From NCBI RefSeq assembly GCF_024585165.1, contig NZ_CP029008.1, positions 2,604,001 to 2,668,000 on the forward strand: 64,000 nt of DNA, written 5' to 3'. Source of the stretch: Bradyrhizobium sp. WBOS07 (GTDB lineage Bacteria > Pseudomonadota > Alphaproteobacteria > Rhizobiales > Xanthobacteraceae). The translations under genes were made by a program, and so were the position numbers. This document shows positions 54,323-64,000 of this stretch, one piece after another. Within the stretch, counting starts at the first letter, position 1. Every line of letters starts with the position of its first letter. The notes below the pieces were generated by a model. It made no database searches. It was not told the DNA's origin and saw nothing but the letters and a program-made list of their open reading frames with translations.

Positions 54323-54801
54323 TTGCGGATCGCGGCGAGCCGCGCTTCCTCCTCGCCGGAGAGCTCGCCGAGCACATCGGCGAAATCCTTGGCCTCGCGG
54401 AAATTGCGATAGACCGAGGCGAAGCGCACATAGGCGACGTCGTCGAGCGTGCGCAGATGCTCCATCACGGTCTCGCCGATTACTTCGGACGAGATCTCGG
54501 CCTCGCCCCCGGTCTCGAGCTCGCGCACGATGGTGGAGACCATCTTCTCCACACGCTCCGGCTCGACCTGCCGCTTGCGCAACGAGATCTGCACCGAGCG
54601 CATCAGCTTGTCGCGATCGAACGGCACGCGGCGGCCGTTGCGCTTGATCACCGTGAGCTCGCGCAGCTGCACGCGCTCGAAGGTGGTGAAGCGGAAATTG
54701 CAGGCGACGCATACGCGCCGCCTGCGGATCACGGACGAGTCCTCGGTCGGACGCGAGTCCTTCACCTGCGTATCGAGACTGTTGCAGTTCGGGCAGCGCA
54801 T
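54319..54801 (-). CDS. nrdR: Transcriptional repressor NrdR
   Basis: A 160-residue NrdR. The N-terminal zinc ribbon has MRCPNCN and [15 protein letters not shown] (two CxxC pairs), then an ATP-cone domain ([19 protein letters not shown]). It represses ribonucleotide reductase genes in response to the ATP/dATP balance. It follows glyA by 15 bp and overlaps ribD by four bases, so glyA, nrdR and the riboflavin genes are read as one operon. Confidence 0.97.
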   Translation of the reverse strand: MRCPNCNSLDTQVKDSRPTEDSSVIRRRRVCVACNFRFTTFERVQLRELTVIKRNGRRVPFDRDKLMRSVQISLRKRQVEPERVEKMVSTIVRELETGGEAEISSEVIGETVMEHLRTLDDVAYVRFASVYRNFREAKDFADVLGELSGEEEARLAAIRK

Positions 54802-54816
54802 CCGTGGGACCCAGCC

Positions 54817-56115
54817 TTACTGATAGATCGGAAACCGGTCGGTCAGTGCCTTGACCCGTTCCTTGATCGCGGCTTCCACCAGCGGCGCCTTGCCGTCGGA
54901 AGACTGCGCGATCGCGTTGAGGACCTCGGCGATCATGCCGCCGACCTGCTGGAATTCGGCGACGCCGAAGCCGCGGCTGGTCGCCGCCGGCGTGCCGAGC
55001 CGGATGCCCGACGTGACGAAGGGCGACTCGGGGTCGAATGGGACGCCGTTCTTGTTGCAGGTGATGGCGGCGCGGACCAGCGCCTTCTCCGAGACGTTGC
55101 CCTTGAGGCCCTTCGGCCTGAGATCGACCAGCATCAGATGATTGTCGGTGCCGCCGGAGACGATATCGAGACCATGGCCCTTCAAGGTCTCGGCCAGCGC
55201 CTTGGCGTTTTCGACGACGTTCTTGGCGTAGACCTTGAAGTCCGGACGCAGCGCCTCGCCGAAGGCGACCGCTTTCGCCGCGATGACGTGCATCAGGGGA
55301 CCGCCCTGCAGGCCCGGAAAGATCGCCGAGTTGAGCTTCTTGGTCAGCGTTTCGTCATTCCACAGCATCAGGCCGCCGCGCGGACCGCGCAGCGACTTGT
55401 GCGTCGTCGTCGTGGTGACGTGCGCATACGGCACCGGCGAAGCATGCACGCCGCCGGCGACGAGACCGGCGAAGTGCGCCATGTCCACCAGCAGGTAGGC
55501 GCCGACGCTGTCCGCGATCTCGCGGAAGCGCTTGAAGTCCCAGGCGCGCGAATAGGCCGAGCCGCCGGCGATGATCAGCTTCGGCTTGACCTGCTCGGCC
55601 TGCTTGGCCACCGCATCCATGTCGATGATCTGGTCCTCGCGGCGCACGGTGTAGTGCGCGGCCTTGAACCATTTGCCGCTCATGTTGACGGGCGAGCCGT
55701 GAGTGAGATGGCCGCCGGCGGCGAGATCGAGGCCCATGAAGGTGTCGCCGGGCTGCAGCAGCGCCAGAAACACCGCCTGGTTCATCTGGCTGCCGGAATT
55801 CGGCTGCACGTTGGCGAAGCCTGCGCCGAACAGCTTCTTGGCGCGATCGATCGCGAGGTTCTCGGCGACGTCGACCCACTCACAACCGCCGTAATAGCGC
55901 GCGCCCGGATAACCCTCTGCGTACTTGTTGGTCATCACCGAACCCTGCGCTTCCAGCACGGCCCGGCTGACGATGTTCTCGGAGGCGATCAGCTCGACCT
56001 CATGGCGCTGCCGGCCGAGCTCGCCCTTGATGGCGGCGGCGATTTCGGGGTCGGCCTGCTCGAGCGAGGCGGTGAAAAACGAATCGGGCGCGGAGGCGGT
56101 CTTGGGTGCGGTCAT
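54817..56115 (-). CDS. glyA: Serine hydroxymethyltransferase
   Basis: A 432-residue PLP enzyme. It makes glycine and 5,10-methylene-THF from serine and THF. Motifs: [38 protein letters not shown], and the Schiff-base lysine in [18 protein letters not shown]. The first gene of the operon with nrdR and ribDEH-nusB-thiL. The 266-bp region upstream is GC-rich and contains no recognisable riboswitch. Confidence 0.98.
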   Translation of the reverse strand: MTAPKTASAPDSFFTASLEQADPEIAAAIKGELGRQRHEVELIASENIVSRAVLEAQGSVMTNKYAEGYPGARYYGGCEWVDVAENLAIDRAKKLFGAGFANVQPNSGSQMNQAVFLALLQPGDTFMGLDLAAGGHLTHGSPVNMSGKWFKAAHYTVRREDQIIDMDAVAKQAEQVKPKLIIAGGSAYSRAWDFKRFREIADSVGAYLLVDMAHFAGLVAGGVHASPVPYAHVTTTTTHKSLRGPRGGLMLWNDETLTKKLNSAIFPGLQGGPLMHVIAAKAVAFGEALRPDFKVYAKNVVENAKALAETLKGHGLDIVSGGTDNHLMLVDLRPKGLKGNVSEKALVRAAITCNKNGVPFDPESPFVTSGIRLGTPAATSRGFGVAEFQQVGGMIAEVLNAIAQSSDGKAPLVEAAIKERVKALTDRFPIYQ

Positions 56116-56381
56116 CTTGGGAATATCTCCACCGCCGCAGCCTTTTGGCGGGCTGCGGGCGGGTCTGGTGTGGCGGTCGGAAGCAGGCGCGATCTACCAC
56201 ATCGCCCGCAACAGGCCAAGGGTTTGCGGGTCGGGCCCAATATTTATGCCAGATATGGTGGAGAGAGGAGATTTGCGGCGATCGGGCCGTTCGCAGGAGC
56301 CCCGTCCGCCTCACCCGGAATGGGGCCGCTTCGGGCCTTAGCTGCTCCTGCCTGGAGCCGCGGGCCGCGGCAGGGGTCGCG

Positions 56382-56603
56382 TCACAACCCCGTATACCCC
56401 GCCTTGACCGGGTCCACGCTGCCGTCGAGCTGGCGCAGATAGGTCAGGCCGCACACCGTCAACCTATGGGGGTCCTTCTCGCCGGCTTCCATCAGGGTGG
56501 TCAGATAGTTGGTCACCTTCATGCGTGCCTCCTCACTGGCCGCAGCGGTGCGGTTGGCGAGCAGGTCATAGGTCTGCATGATGCGGTCGATCGCGGCTTC
56601 CAT
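56382..56603 (-). CDS. Small conserved protein of unknown function
   Basis: A 73-residue helical protein: MEAAIDRIMQTYDLLANRTA, then EARMKVTNYLTTLMEAGEKD and HRLTVCGLTYLRQLDG. The ATG at 56603 has GAGGG upstream; a longer frame reaches 56648. It has no recognised family. It is one of two small proteins stacked between ldtR and glyA, all on the minus strand, 37 bp downstream of the other. Confidence 0.6.
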   Translation of the reverse strand: MEAAIDRIMQTYDLLANRTAAASEEARMKVTNYLTTLMEAGEKDPHRLTVCGLTYLRQLDGSVDPVKAGYTGL

Positions 56604-56640
56604 GGCACCCTCTGGTTGATCGGTGGTCTGTGATGGTTGA

Positions 56641-56877
56641 TCAGGCAACCGCGCTGGCCCCGGAATGCGCCTGGAATTGGGCGATGGCCTTGTTGGCGAG
56701 CCTGATCTTGTTGAATTCGCCGCGCTGAAGCAGCTTGATGATGATCCCGAGCAGGCGTTCGTTGGTGACGAGCGTATCCGGGATCGTGCCGGAGCGGCGA
56801 AGGTAGTTCGCGGCGATGGCGTAGGCCTCGCTCACGAGTTCCACGTTCATCGCCTGCAGCCCGCGCTCGACCAGCAT
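56641..56877 (-). CDS. Small conserved protein of unknown function
   Basis: A 78-residue helical protein, best start ATG 56877: MLVERGLQAMNVELVSEAYA, IAANYLRRSGTIPDTLVTNE, LLGIIIKLLQRGEFNKIRLA. The frame is open to 57087, but the N-terminal 70 residues there are Pro/Lys-rich and look non-coding. No family is recognised. It may be cotranscribed with the 73-residue protein. Confidence 0.55.
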   Translation of the reverse strand: MLVERGLQAMNVELVSEAYAIAANYLRRSGTIPDTLVTNERLLGIIIKLLQRGEFNKIRLANKAIAQFQAHSGASAVA

Positions 56878-57083
56878 CGCCCTGTCTCCGATCCCGGGGA
56901 AGATAAGCGCCAAGTGCGGAACTTGTTCCGCACAGCCCGCGAATTTTTTTCGCAGTGCAAAAATGGAACCGCACCGGCCCGGGGGCAACTCCGGACCAGT
57001 GCGCTTGGGGAAGTCAGGCACGTCCAGGGCAGGCTTGCCGGTCTTGTTGCGGGCCGGCTTGGCCTTGATCCCTTTTCGAAAGC

Positions 57084-57602
57084 TCAAAGACGATAGAGGA
57101 TCTGGTCGGTCCAGAACCGCTCGAGGCGGTGCAGCGACTTGTTGAGGGTCGAGAATTCCTCGCCCGAGATGCCGCCGACCTGCTCCACCGTCTTGACGTG
57201 CTTCTGGTAGAGCGCATCGACGATGCGGCGGACTTCCTGGCCCTGCGGGGTCAGGCGGATGCGCACCGAGCGGCGATCGACGCGCGAGCGCTGATGATCG
57301 AGGAAGCCGAGCTCGACGAGCTTCTTCAGATTGTAGGAGACGTTGGAGCCGAGATAGTAACCGCGCGTGCGCAGCTCGCCCGCGGTCAGCTCCTTGTCAC
57401 CGATGTTATAGAGCAGGAGCGCCTGCACCGAGTTGATGTCCGCACGGCCGCGGCGATCGAATTCGTCCTTGATCACGTCGAGGAGCCGGCGATGCAGCCG
57501 CTCCACCAGAGTCAAAGCTTCCAGATAGAGCGACTGCACCGAACCCTGCTGGCCGGAGACGCGCTCTGCGGTATCTGCCGCAGTTGCGACGGCTTTCATC
57601 AT
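57084..57602 (-). CDS. ldtR: MarR family regulator, LdtR-like
   Basis: A 172-residue winged-helix regulator. N-terminal helix SLYLEALTLVERLHRRLLDV, HTH near 65-100 (LTAGELRTRGYYLGSN, VSYNLKKLVELGFLD) and a wing HQRSRVDRRSVRIRLTPQGQ (the 20-residue form). In Liberibacter and Rhizobiales the homologue LdtR controls an L,D-transpeptidase gene and stress tolerance. Its upstream region has a TGTCG...CGACA inverted repeat. Its stop is 206 bp from the 78-residue protein's start. Confidence 0.8.
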   Translation of the reverse strand: MMKAVATAADTAERVSGQQGSVQSLYLEALTLVERLHRRLLDVIKDEFDRRGRADINSVQALLLYNIGDKELTAGELRTRGYYLGSNVSYNLKKLVELGFLDHQRSRVDRRSVRIRLTPQGQEVRRIVDALYQKHVKTVEQVGGISGEEFSTLNKSLHRLERFWTDQILYRL

Positions 57603-57616
57603 GACACTTCCCCTGT

Positions 57617-57633
57617 TGTCGTTTTTGTCGACA
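57617..57633. promoter_or_regulatory. Candidate ldtR autoregulatory operator
   Basis: TGTCG and CGACA flank TTTTTGT; a related half-site TCGACGAAAC follows at 57640 region. The site is only 15-31 bp before the LdtR start. Confidence 0.4.
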
Positions 57634-57873
57634 CTTATTCGACGAAACTTGTGTCCCGCCTGATAGGTGCAACTTAAGGGGCGCGTTTGAAGATCGGCTT
57701 AAATAAGAGAATAAAGAGATCATGAATTTAAGACAGTGAATTGCGGATTAAGCCTGTGCCACAAGCACTTTTCGAAAGCCTCTGTTGACCTTCGCAAGGT
57801 CCTGTTCACCCTCCGTCCGCCCCGGTTGTCGCATTCCAGAACAGGCCTGCCCGGTTTCGAAACGGGCGCGTAA

Positions 57874-59796
<1,923 letters not shown>

Positions 59797-59817
59797 GCGC
59801 GCGCAACAATCTCCACT

Positions 59818-59946
59818 GTCGTCCCGGCGAACGCCGGGACCCATACCGCGTGATTTATCGATGATGCGCGGTGTTGGTATCGACGCGGAATTATCTTCGC
59901 CCAAACCGCTCCCTGTGGTTATGGATCCCCGCTTTCGCGGGATGAC
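59818..59946. repeat. Palindromic repeat (GTCGTCCCGGCGAACGCCGGGAC type)
   Basis: A 129-bp element opens with a CCCGGCGAACGCCGGG hairpin and ends GGATCCCCGCTTTCGCGGGATGAC. This is one of the best-known Bradyrhizobium intergenic repeats. It lies between hemB and the RDD gene; the remaining 59947-60111 has no gene. Confidence 0.85.
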
Positions 59947-60111
59947 ACCACGGGGTGGCGACATTGTCGGCGCTCAAACCGACAGCCTCCCCGCCCCCGA
60001 ATCGCCGGAATATTTCGGCTTGTTAATGTCCGCGCCCTTGGCACGGAGATGGCCTATTCCCATGTCCTGCCTCGAGGGTTTTCCCTCTGTTTCCCCCTGG
60101 GAGGACGGACG

Positions 60112-60654
60112 ATGTCGTACGACTCGGGCAATTCAGGCGCCTGGCGCAATGATGGCGGGGTGCAGCCGCACGCCTACGATCCCTATCTGCACCCAGAGCT
60201 GTTCCGGGGCGTCGCGACGCGGCGGGTGTTCGCCTTCCTGATCGACATGGTCGTGATCTCCGTGCCGGTGATCCTCGGCTACATCTTCATCGCCTTGTTC
60301 GGCGTGGTGACGCTCGGCATCGGCTGGGCGCTGTTCTGGCTGGCCTGGCCCGCCTCGGTCATCTGGGCCATCGTCTATTACGGCGCCTGCATCGGCGGGC
60401 CTTCGTCGGCGACCATCGGCATGCGGCTGATGGATCTGGAGCTGCGCACCTGGTACGGCGCGCCCGGCTATTTCGTGCTCGGCGCCACCCATGCCGTGCT
60501 GTTCTGGGTGACGGTTTCGTTCCTGACGCCTTTCGTGGTGCTGGTCGGCCTGTTCAACGGCCGCCGGCGGCTGCTGCACGATTTCGTGCTGGGAACGGTC
60601 GTGATCAACAATTCCGTCCGCGCACCGGTGCCGCAGGGCGCCAGAAGCTGGTGA
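60112..60654 (+). CDS. RDD family membrane protein
   Basis: A 180-residue protein. After a hydrophilic N-terminus come three or four membrane helices. The RDD pattern is seen as RRVFAFLIDMVVISVPVI (residues about 38-55), SSATIGMRLMDLEL and RRRLLHDFVLGTVVI. RDD proteins are mostly uncharacterised; some act in ion exchange. ATG 60112 has GGGAGGAC. It is followed 120 bp on by bpt, same strand. Confidence 0.88.
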   Translation: MSYDSGNSGAWRNDGGVQPHAYDPYLHPELFRGVATRRVFAFLIDMVVISVPVILGYIFIALFGVVTLGIGWALFWLAWPASVIWAIVYYGACIGGPSSATIGMRLMDLELRTWYGAPGYFVLGATHAVLFWVTVSFLTPFVVLVGLFNGRRRLLHDFVLGTVVINNSVRAPVPQGARSW

Positions 60655-60739
60655 TCAAGGACCTATCAACCAGGAACGACTAAAGCTGTCCGATCCGACC
60701 CGCCAAGCAGACCGATTGACCAGGGGCTTCCGTAGCGCG

Positions 60740-60778
60740 ATGCTGACATTCACTTCGGAGGCCCACGACGTCCCTTGA
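60740..60778 (+). CDS. Upstream mini-ORF overlapping the bpt start
   Basis: ATG at 60740 opens a 12-codon frame, [12 protein letters not shown], ending in TGA at 60776-60778. The bpt TTG start (60775-60777) overlaps it as TTGA, so a ribosome finishing the peptide could restart at bpt. GGAGG is 14 bp before the TTG start and within this frame. Coding is not proven. Confidence 0.4.
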   Translation: MLTFTSEAHDVP

Positions 60779-61551
60779 CCCAGCACTCGCGCGACACACC
60801 CCAATTCTACCTTACGGCGCCCTCCCCCTGCCCGTATTTGCCGGGCCGGCATGAGCGCAAGGTGTTCACGCATCTGGTTGGGGACCGGGCCGGCGACCTC
60901 AATGACCTCCTGACCCATGGCGGTTTCCGCCGCAGCCAGTCGATCGCCTACCGGCCGGCCTGCGACCAGTGCCGCGCCTGCGTCTCGGTCCGGGTCGTCG
61001 CCAACGAGTTCCGGCCCTCGCGCAACTTCCGCAAGGTGATGGCGCGCAATTCCGACATCATCGGCGAGCAGCGCAGCGCGGTGCCGACCTCCGAGCAATA
61101 TTCCGTGTTCCGGGCCTATCTCGATGCCCGCCACCGCCACGGCGGCATGGCCGACATGACCGTGCTCGACTACGCCATGATGGTCGAGGACAGCCATGTC
61201 GAGACCCGCATCATCGAATACCGCAAGCGCGGCCCCGACAGCGGCATCACCGGCCGCGGCGAGGAGCTGATCGCCGTCGCGCTCACCGACGTGCTCAGCG
61301 ACGGCCTGTCGATGGTCTATTCGTTCTTCGAGCCGAGCCAGGTCAGCCGCTCGATGGGCACCTTCATGATCCTCGACCACATCGCCCGCGCCCGCCGGCA
61401 AGGGCTGCCCTATGTCTATCTCGGCTATTGGATCGAGGGCTCCAAGAAGATGGACTACAAGGCCCGCTTCCTGCCGCAGCAGCGCCTCGCGCCCTCGGGC
61501 TGGCTGCGCATCGACGCGCAGGGCGATGCCGCGTCCGAGCCGCAGGATTGA
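60775..61551 (+). CDS. bpt: Aspartate/glutamate leucyltransferase (Bpt)
   Basis: A 258-residue protein of the N-end-rule transferase family. Motifs: [20 protein letters not shown] near the N-terminus, [20 protein letters not shown] with Cys pair, [10 protein letters not shown], and [20 protein letters not shown], then [18 protein letters not shown]. It transfers leucine from Leu-tRNA to N-terminal Asp/Glu of substrates, marking them for ClpS. The start is a TTG, with no nearby ATG. A mini-ORF overlaps the start. Confidence 0.95.
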   Translation: MTQHSRDTPQFYLTAPSPCPYLPGRHERKVFTHLVGDRAGDLNDLLTHGGFRRSQSIAYRPACDQCRACVSVRVVANEFRPSRNFRKVMARNSDIIGEQRSAVPTSEQYSVFRAYLDARHRHGGMADMTVLDYAMMVEDSHVETRIIEYRKRGPDSGITGRGEELIAVALTDVLSDGLSMVYSFFEPSQVSRSMGTFMILDHIARARRQGLPYVYLGYWIEGSKKMDYKARFLPQQRLAPSGWLRIDAQGDAASEPQD

Positions 61552-61619
61552 GGCGCGATGCGGAAGAGCGCGAAACGTCTTCCGCAAAGCTCACCCGTAG
61601 GCAACAACCTCGAGCGCGC

Positions 61620-63020
61620 TCAAGCGCGTGCGATGAAGTTCAGCGCTGCGATCCCCGGCAGGAAGAAGTAGCCGCCGCCGAGCGTCTGCGTGAATTGCCG
61701 CAGCGAAACTTCGCCGCCGCTCGGCTGGCCGGGAATGGTGAAAGTCTTCGGGCACGGCTGCGATCCCACGATCGGGTCGTCCTGGCTCTCGAGCGATCCA
61801 AATCTCCGGTTCTGCAGCCAGCGCTGGTGGATGAACTCGAACTGCCGCTCCAGATCCGCATTGCAGGCGATGAAGAAAATGCCTTGGTGGCCCGACGTCT
61901 CGCGATAGGGCCGACCACGCCGCAGCAACCGGTGCAGCTTGGATGACTTGATGCTCGATTGCACGTCGGTGCCGAGCGAGTCCCGGGGATGGGAGCGGCG
62001 CACATGGGCGCCCTTGGGACACATGAAACCGTTGGCGTCCTCGACGCGATAGCGGAATGCATCGGCCGCCGAATCCGACACGGGCACGTTCGGATCGCCT
62101 TTCCATGACAACGGCAGCCCGTTCTTCCGGCGCCCCATCAGCTTCTCGCCGGCCGAGACGCCGTTCGCCGCCGCGAAGGCCGCATGCGCGGCCTCAAACG
62201 CCTCGAAGGTGGCCACATCCTGCGCGAACTGACGCACGGCAAGATAGCTTCCGTTCAGGGTGAACCGCCCGCTGGCACCGTTCCATCCCTCCACGTTCGG
62301 GCAAAAGGTCAGCTCGTCGTATTCGTTGCGATAGCCCAGGATGAATTCGCCCGGCTCCACGACCCGGTCGTCATAGAGATCGCGAGCTCCCTCTCGCGCC
62401 TGCTTGAAGCTCTCGCCATCCTGGTCCCTGAGGCCCCTGATCACCGGCTGGGCGAGCCCATCGCGAAACCCGAACGGCTCACGCAGCTTGCCATCCGCGC
62501 CGAAGAAGTCGGAATCCGCCCCGACCTCGATAACGGAGAAGGCGCTCGGATCGACCGCGGGCAGCCGCGAAGTCACGCCGCGCATCTTCCATTCCGCCAG
62601 CAGGATGTGCACCACCTCGCCGCCGCCGGGGCCTTCGCGATCGGTCCAGGTCCAGTGCCGGTCTTCGTCCCGCAACAGCTTGGCGCGCAATTCGCTGCCC
62701 ATGCCGCTGCGGAACGGCGTCGGAAACGGATGCTCGCTGGTTTCCCGGCAGCCCAGCTTCGCCAGCCCCGAATAGGTGAAGCCGATCGCCACGACGGCAT
62801 CGAGAGGCGCCTTCTGCTGCTTTTCCTGCTTCGGCTTGCCGACCTGTTCTGCGCTGGCGACCAGGCCGGAGTCGAGCAGCTGCGCCAGCCATGTCTTCGC
62901 CAGCCTCTCGTCGAGGATCGTCAGCAGCCTGAAACGGCTGGTGGTGAGCGAGCCGAAGCCGCTCTTCAACATGGCCTGGATGTCGTGGCTTTGTTCGGAG
63001 AGACGTGGAGCGTGCCTCAT
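61620..63020 (-). CDS. DyP-type heme peroxidase
   Basis: A 466-residue dye-decolorising peroxidase. The GxxDG motif is GFRDG in FGFRDGLAQPVIRG, with distal Asp; downstream AHVRRSHPRDSLG carries the proximal heme His and the conserved Arg. No Tat or Sec signal is seen at the start, so it acts in the cytoplasm unless exported with a partner. The ATG at 63020 overlaps the TGA of the upstream gene by four bases. The frame to 63194 is antisense-like and not used. It is convergent with bpt. Confidence 0.92.
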   Translation of the reverse strand: MRHAPRLSEQSHDIQAMLKSGFGSLTTSRFRLLTILDERLAKTWLAQLLDSGLVASAEQVGKPKQEKQQKAPLDAVVAIGFTYSGLAKLGCRETSEHPFPTPFRSGMGSELRAKLLRDEDRHWTWTDREGPGGGEVVHILLAEWKMRGVTSRLPAVDPSAFSVIEVGADSDFFGADGKLREPFGFRDGLAQPVIRGLRDQDGESFKQAREGARDLYDDRVVEPGEFILGYRNEYDELTFCPNVEGWNGASGRFTLNGSYLAVRQFAQDVATFEAFEAAHAAFAAANGVSAGEKLMGRRKNGLPLSWKGDPNVPVSDSAADAFRYRVEDANGFMCPKGAHVRRSHPRDSLGTDVQSSIKSSKLHRLLRRGRPYRETSGHQGIFFIACNADLERQFEFIHQRWLQNRRFGSLESQDDPIVGSQPCPKTFTIPGQPSGGEVSLRQFTQTLGGGYFFLPGIAALNFIARA

Positions 63021-64000
63021 GTCTCGATGGCCCTCATGATCAGATCGTCGTTCTTCCCGTTGCGCTCGCCGAACAAGGCGTCGCGCAGCGTTGTGGCGAG
63101 ATTGATCTGGTCGACTGTCCGGTTGCAGGCGTCGAAATGGTAGAGATGCGGCAGCATGCTGTCGCGCGCATAGGACTTGAACCTCAGCTCGCACTTCACG
63201 CCGCGAAACACCACGAAGCGCGTCGGCGGAAAGCGGCGCGGCTGCGCGATGCCGGGTAGTCCGGGCAGCGCCGGGGCACGTGGACGCAGCTCGGTCCAGC
63301 GCCAGGCCAGCGTGGTGCCGGCGGCCGCGCCGTTGATGAAGTCGTCGAGATAGCCGCCGAAATTGCCGTCATAGTTCGAGCAGAACAGAAATCGCCGACC
63401 GTTGTCGATGATGTGCCAATGCCCGAAATGGATGCCGGGTGCGTTGCCGAGCCAGCCTTGCGTGAAGAACACGCGTCCGGCAAACGTCACGATGCGCAGC
63501 GCCATCCGGATGCACCACGCACTCCACCACCGCGGACCGCGCAGCTCCGTGAGGCTGAACATGTGCTGGGTTCCATCGACCAGATCGGCCTCGCATCGCT
63601 CGATCGTCGGATGGATCTGCTGGGCGCGCGGAACGTCGTCCTCGAGCGGATGAAAGAACTGCTCACTCAGCTTCTTGAACCGGCGGTTGAGCCAGTGAAA
63701 CAGCGCGCCGATGCAAAGCACCGCGGCGATCGCGACGACGGCGATGCCGATGATCTGCAATCCGGTCAGCTTTGGCAGCTTCGGCTCGACGACATGAGCC
63801 ATATAGTCCGGCGCCACCGCATAGGCGAGCGGCGCGAACGTGTAGGCAAGGGCGCACGCGGCGACGGCCAGCAGCAGCGGCACGCCGATCAGCCAGCCCC
63901 CCACATAGGTGGCCAGCGAGGAAAGCGTCTGGGTCGGCCGATCGAGCTCCTGCTGGACGCTGTTCAGCCAGCGCCGCCAGGACACGAATTGAGCGGGCAG
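63017..64000 (-). CDS. Membrane protein partner of the DyP peroxidase, partial (cut by right edge)
   Basis: At least 328 residues are encoded; the reading frame stays open to the window edge, so the N-terminus may be outside. A GTG at 63985 is an alternative start. Two membrane helices (WLIGVPLLLAVAACALAY and IIGIAVVAIAAVLCIGALF) are followed by a soluble domain of about 230 residues rich in Trp, His and Arg: HWHIIDNGRRFLFCSNYDGN, CELRFKSYARDSMLPHLYHF. No family is recognised. Overlap with the peroxidase (ATGA) implies a common function. Confidence 0.7.
   Translation of the reverse strand: MPAQFVSWRRWLNSVQQELDRPTQTLSSLATYVGGWLIGVPLLLAVAACALAYTFAPLAYAVAPDYMAHVVEPKLPKLTGLQIIGIAVVAIAAVLCIGALFHWLNRRFKKLSEQFFHPLEDDVPRAQQIHPTIERCEADLVDGTQHMFSLTELRGPRWWSAWCIRMALRIVTFAGRVFFTQGWLGNAPGIHFGHWHIIDNGRRFLFCSNYDGNFGGYLDDFINGAAAGTTLAWRWTELRPRAPALPGLPGIAQPRRFPPTRFVVFRGVKCELRFKSYARDSMLPHLYHFDACNRTVDQINLATTLRDALFGERNGKNDDLIMRAIET

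Noticed and set aside
56116..56381. Riboswitch upstream of glyA
   Set aside because: The region is GC-rich and has no glycine- or serC-type conserved core that I can recognise.
56878..57087. Extension of the 78-residue protein to a TTG at 57087
   Set aside because: The added 70 residues are Pro/Lys-rich, unlike the helical remainder, and the stretch includes A/T-rich promoter-like DNA.

Overview
The window looks like chromosomal DNA of a Bradyrhizobium-like alphaproteobacterium (order Hyphomicrobiales). The evidence is high GC content, a GcrA cell-cycle regulator, the alphaproteobacterial order glyA-nrdR-ribD-ribE-ribH-nusB-thiL, an Asp-rich magnesium-type HemB, a rhizobial porin, and several families of short palindromic intergenic repeats of the kind common in Bradyrhizobium. 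No transposase, integrase, CRISPR array or prophage gene was found. Most genes are housekeeping, with accessory patches at about 0-5 kb, 14.6-24 kb, 36-41 kb and 61.6-64 kb.

Layout. 0-4.7 kb (minus strand): a surface-glycoconjugate gene set with a GT-C-type membrane protein cut by the left edge, two SAM methyltransferases, an AsnB-type amidotransferase and a DPM1/GtrB-like glycosyltransferase. 4.9-14.7 kb: AI-2E family transporter, small monooxygenase-fold protein, diguanylate cyclase, rplM-rpsI, thioesterase, enoyl-CoA hydratase, CoA-binding protein, O-acetylhomoserine sulfhydrylase, heme A synthase and a DUF2842 protein. 14.65-24 kb: exopolysaccharide genes (deacetylase, BcsL/CelD-like acyltransferase, Wzz/BY-kinase-like co-polymerase with a degenerate Walker A motif, GT4 glycosyltransferase, polyprenyl-phosphate sugar transferase, O-antigen-ligase-like polymerase). 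24-30 kb: MarR regulator divergent from an FAD monooxygenase, a trans-acting enoyl reductase-like protein with a DUF169 protein, YdcF, and an acetamidase/formamidase family protein. 30-36 kb: small ribbon-helix-helix-like protein, gcrA, a major porin divergent from a MarR regulator, an alpha/beta hydrolase whose nucleophile serine appears lost, and an SDR oxidoreductase. 36-41.2 kb: small secreted protein, OpgC-like acyltransferase, TetR pseudogene fragment and a membrane-anchored DUF2235 hydrolase, ending at tRNA-Pro(GGG).

41.3-63 kb is largely conserved core. MerR-ihfA-fabH-plsX-DUF177-CBP3-like chaperone lie on the minus strand, with bamE divergent. Then come a Bug-type binding protein, H+-pyrophosphatase, thiL, the riboflavin operon with nusB, nrdR and glyA, two small proteins, LdtR-like MarR, a small membrane protein, hemB, an RDD protein and bpt (TTG start overlapping the stop of a 12-codon upstream ORF). 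The right end holds a DyP-type peroxidase overlapping by 4 nt a membrane protein that runs off the window.

How the genes work together. fabH/plsX link fatty-acid initiation to phospholipid synthesis. ribD/ribE/ribH form a nearly complete riboflavin set. ctaA, hemB and the CBP3-like chaperone serve heme and respiratory-complex assembly. The 15-24 kb block would build, polymerise and export a polysaccharide. No clear candidate for a wholly new multi-gene system was seen. The most unusual items are the peroxidase/membrane-protein pair, the DUF2235 module beside tRNA-Pro, the 33-bp perfect palindrome at 15.7 kb, the three stacked palindromes in the porin/MarR interval, and the bpt upstream ORF.
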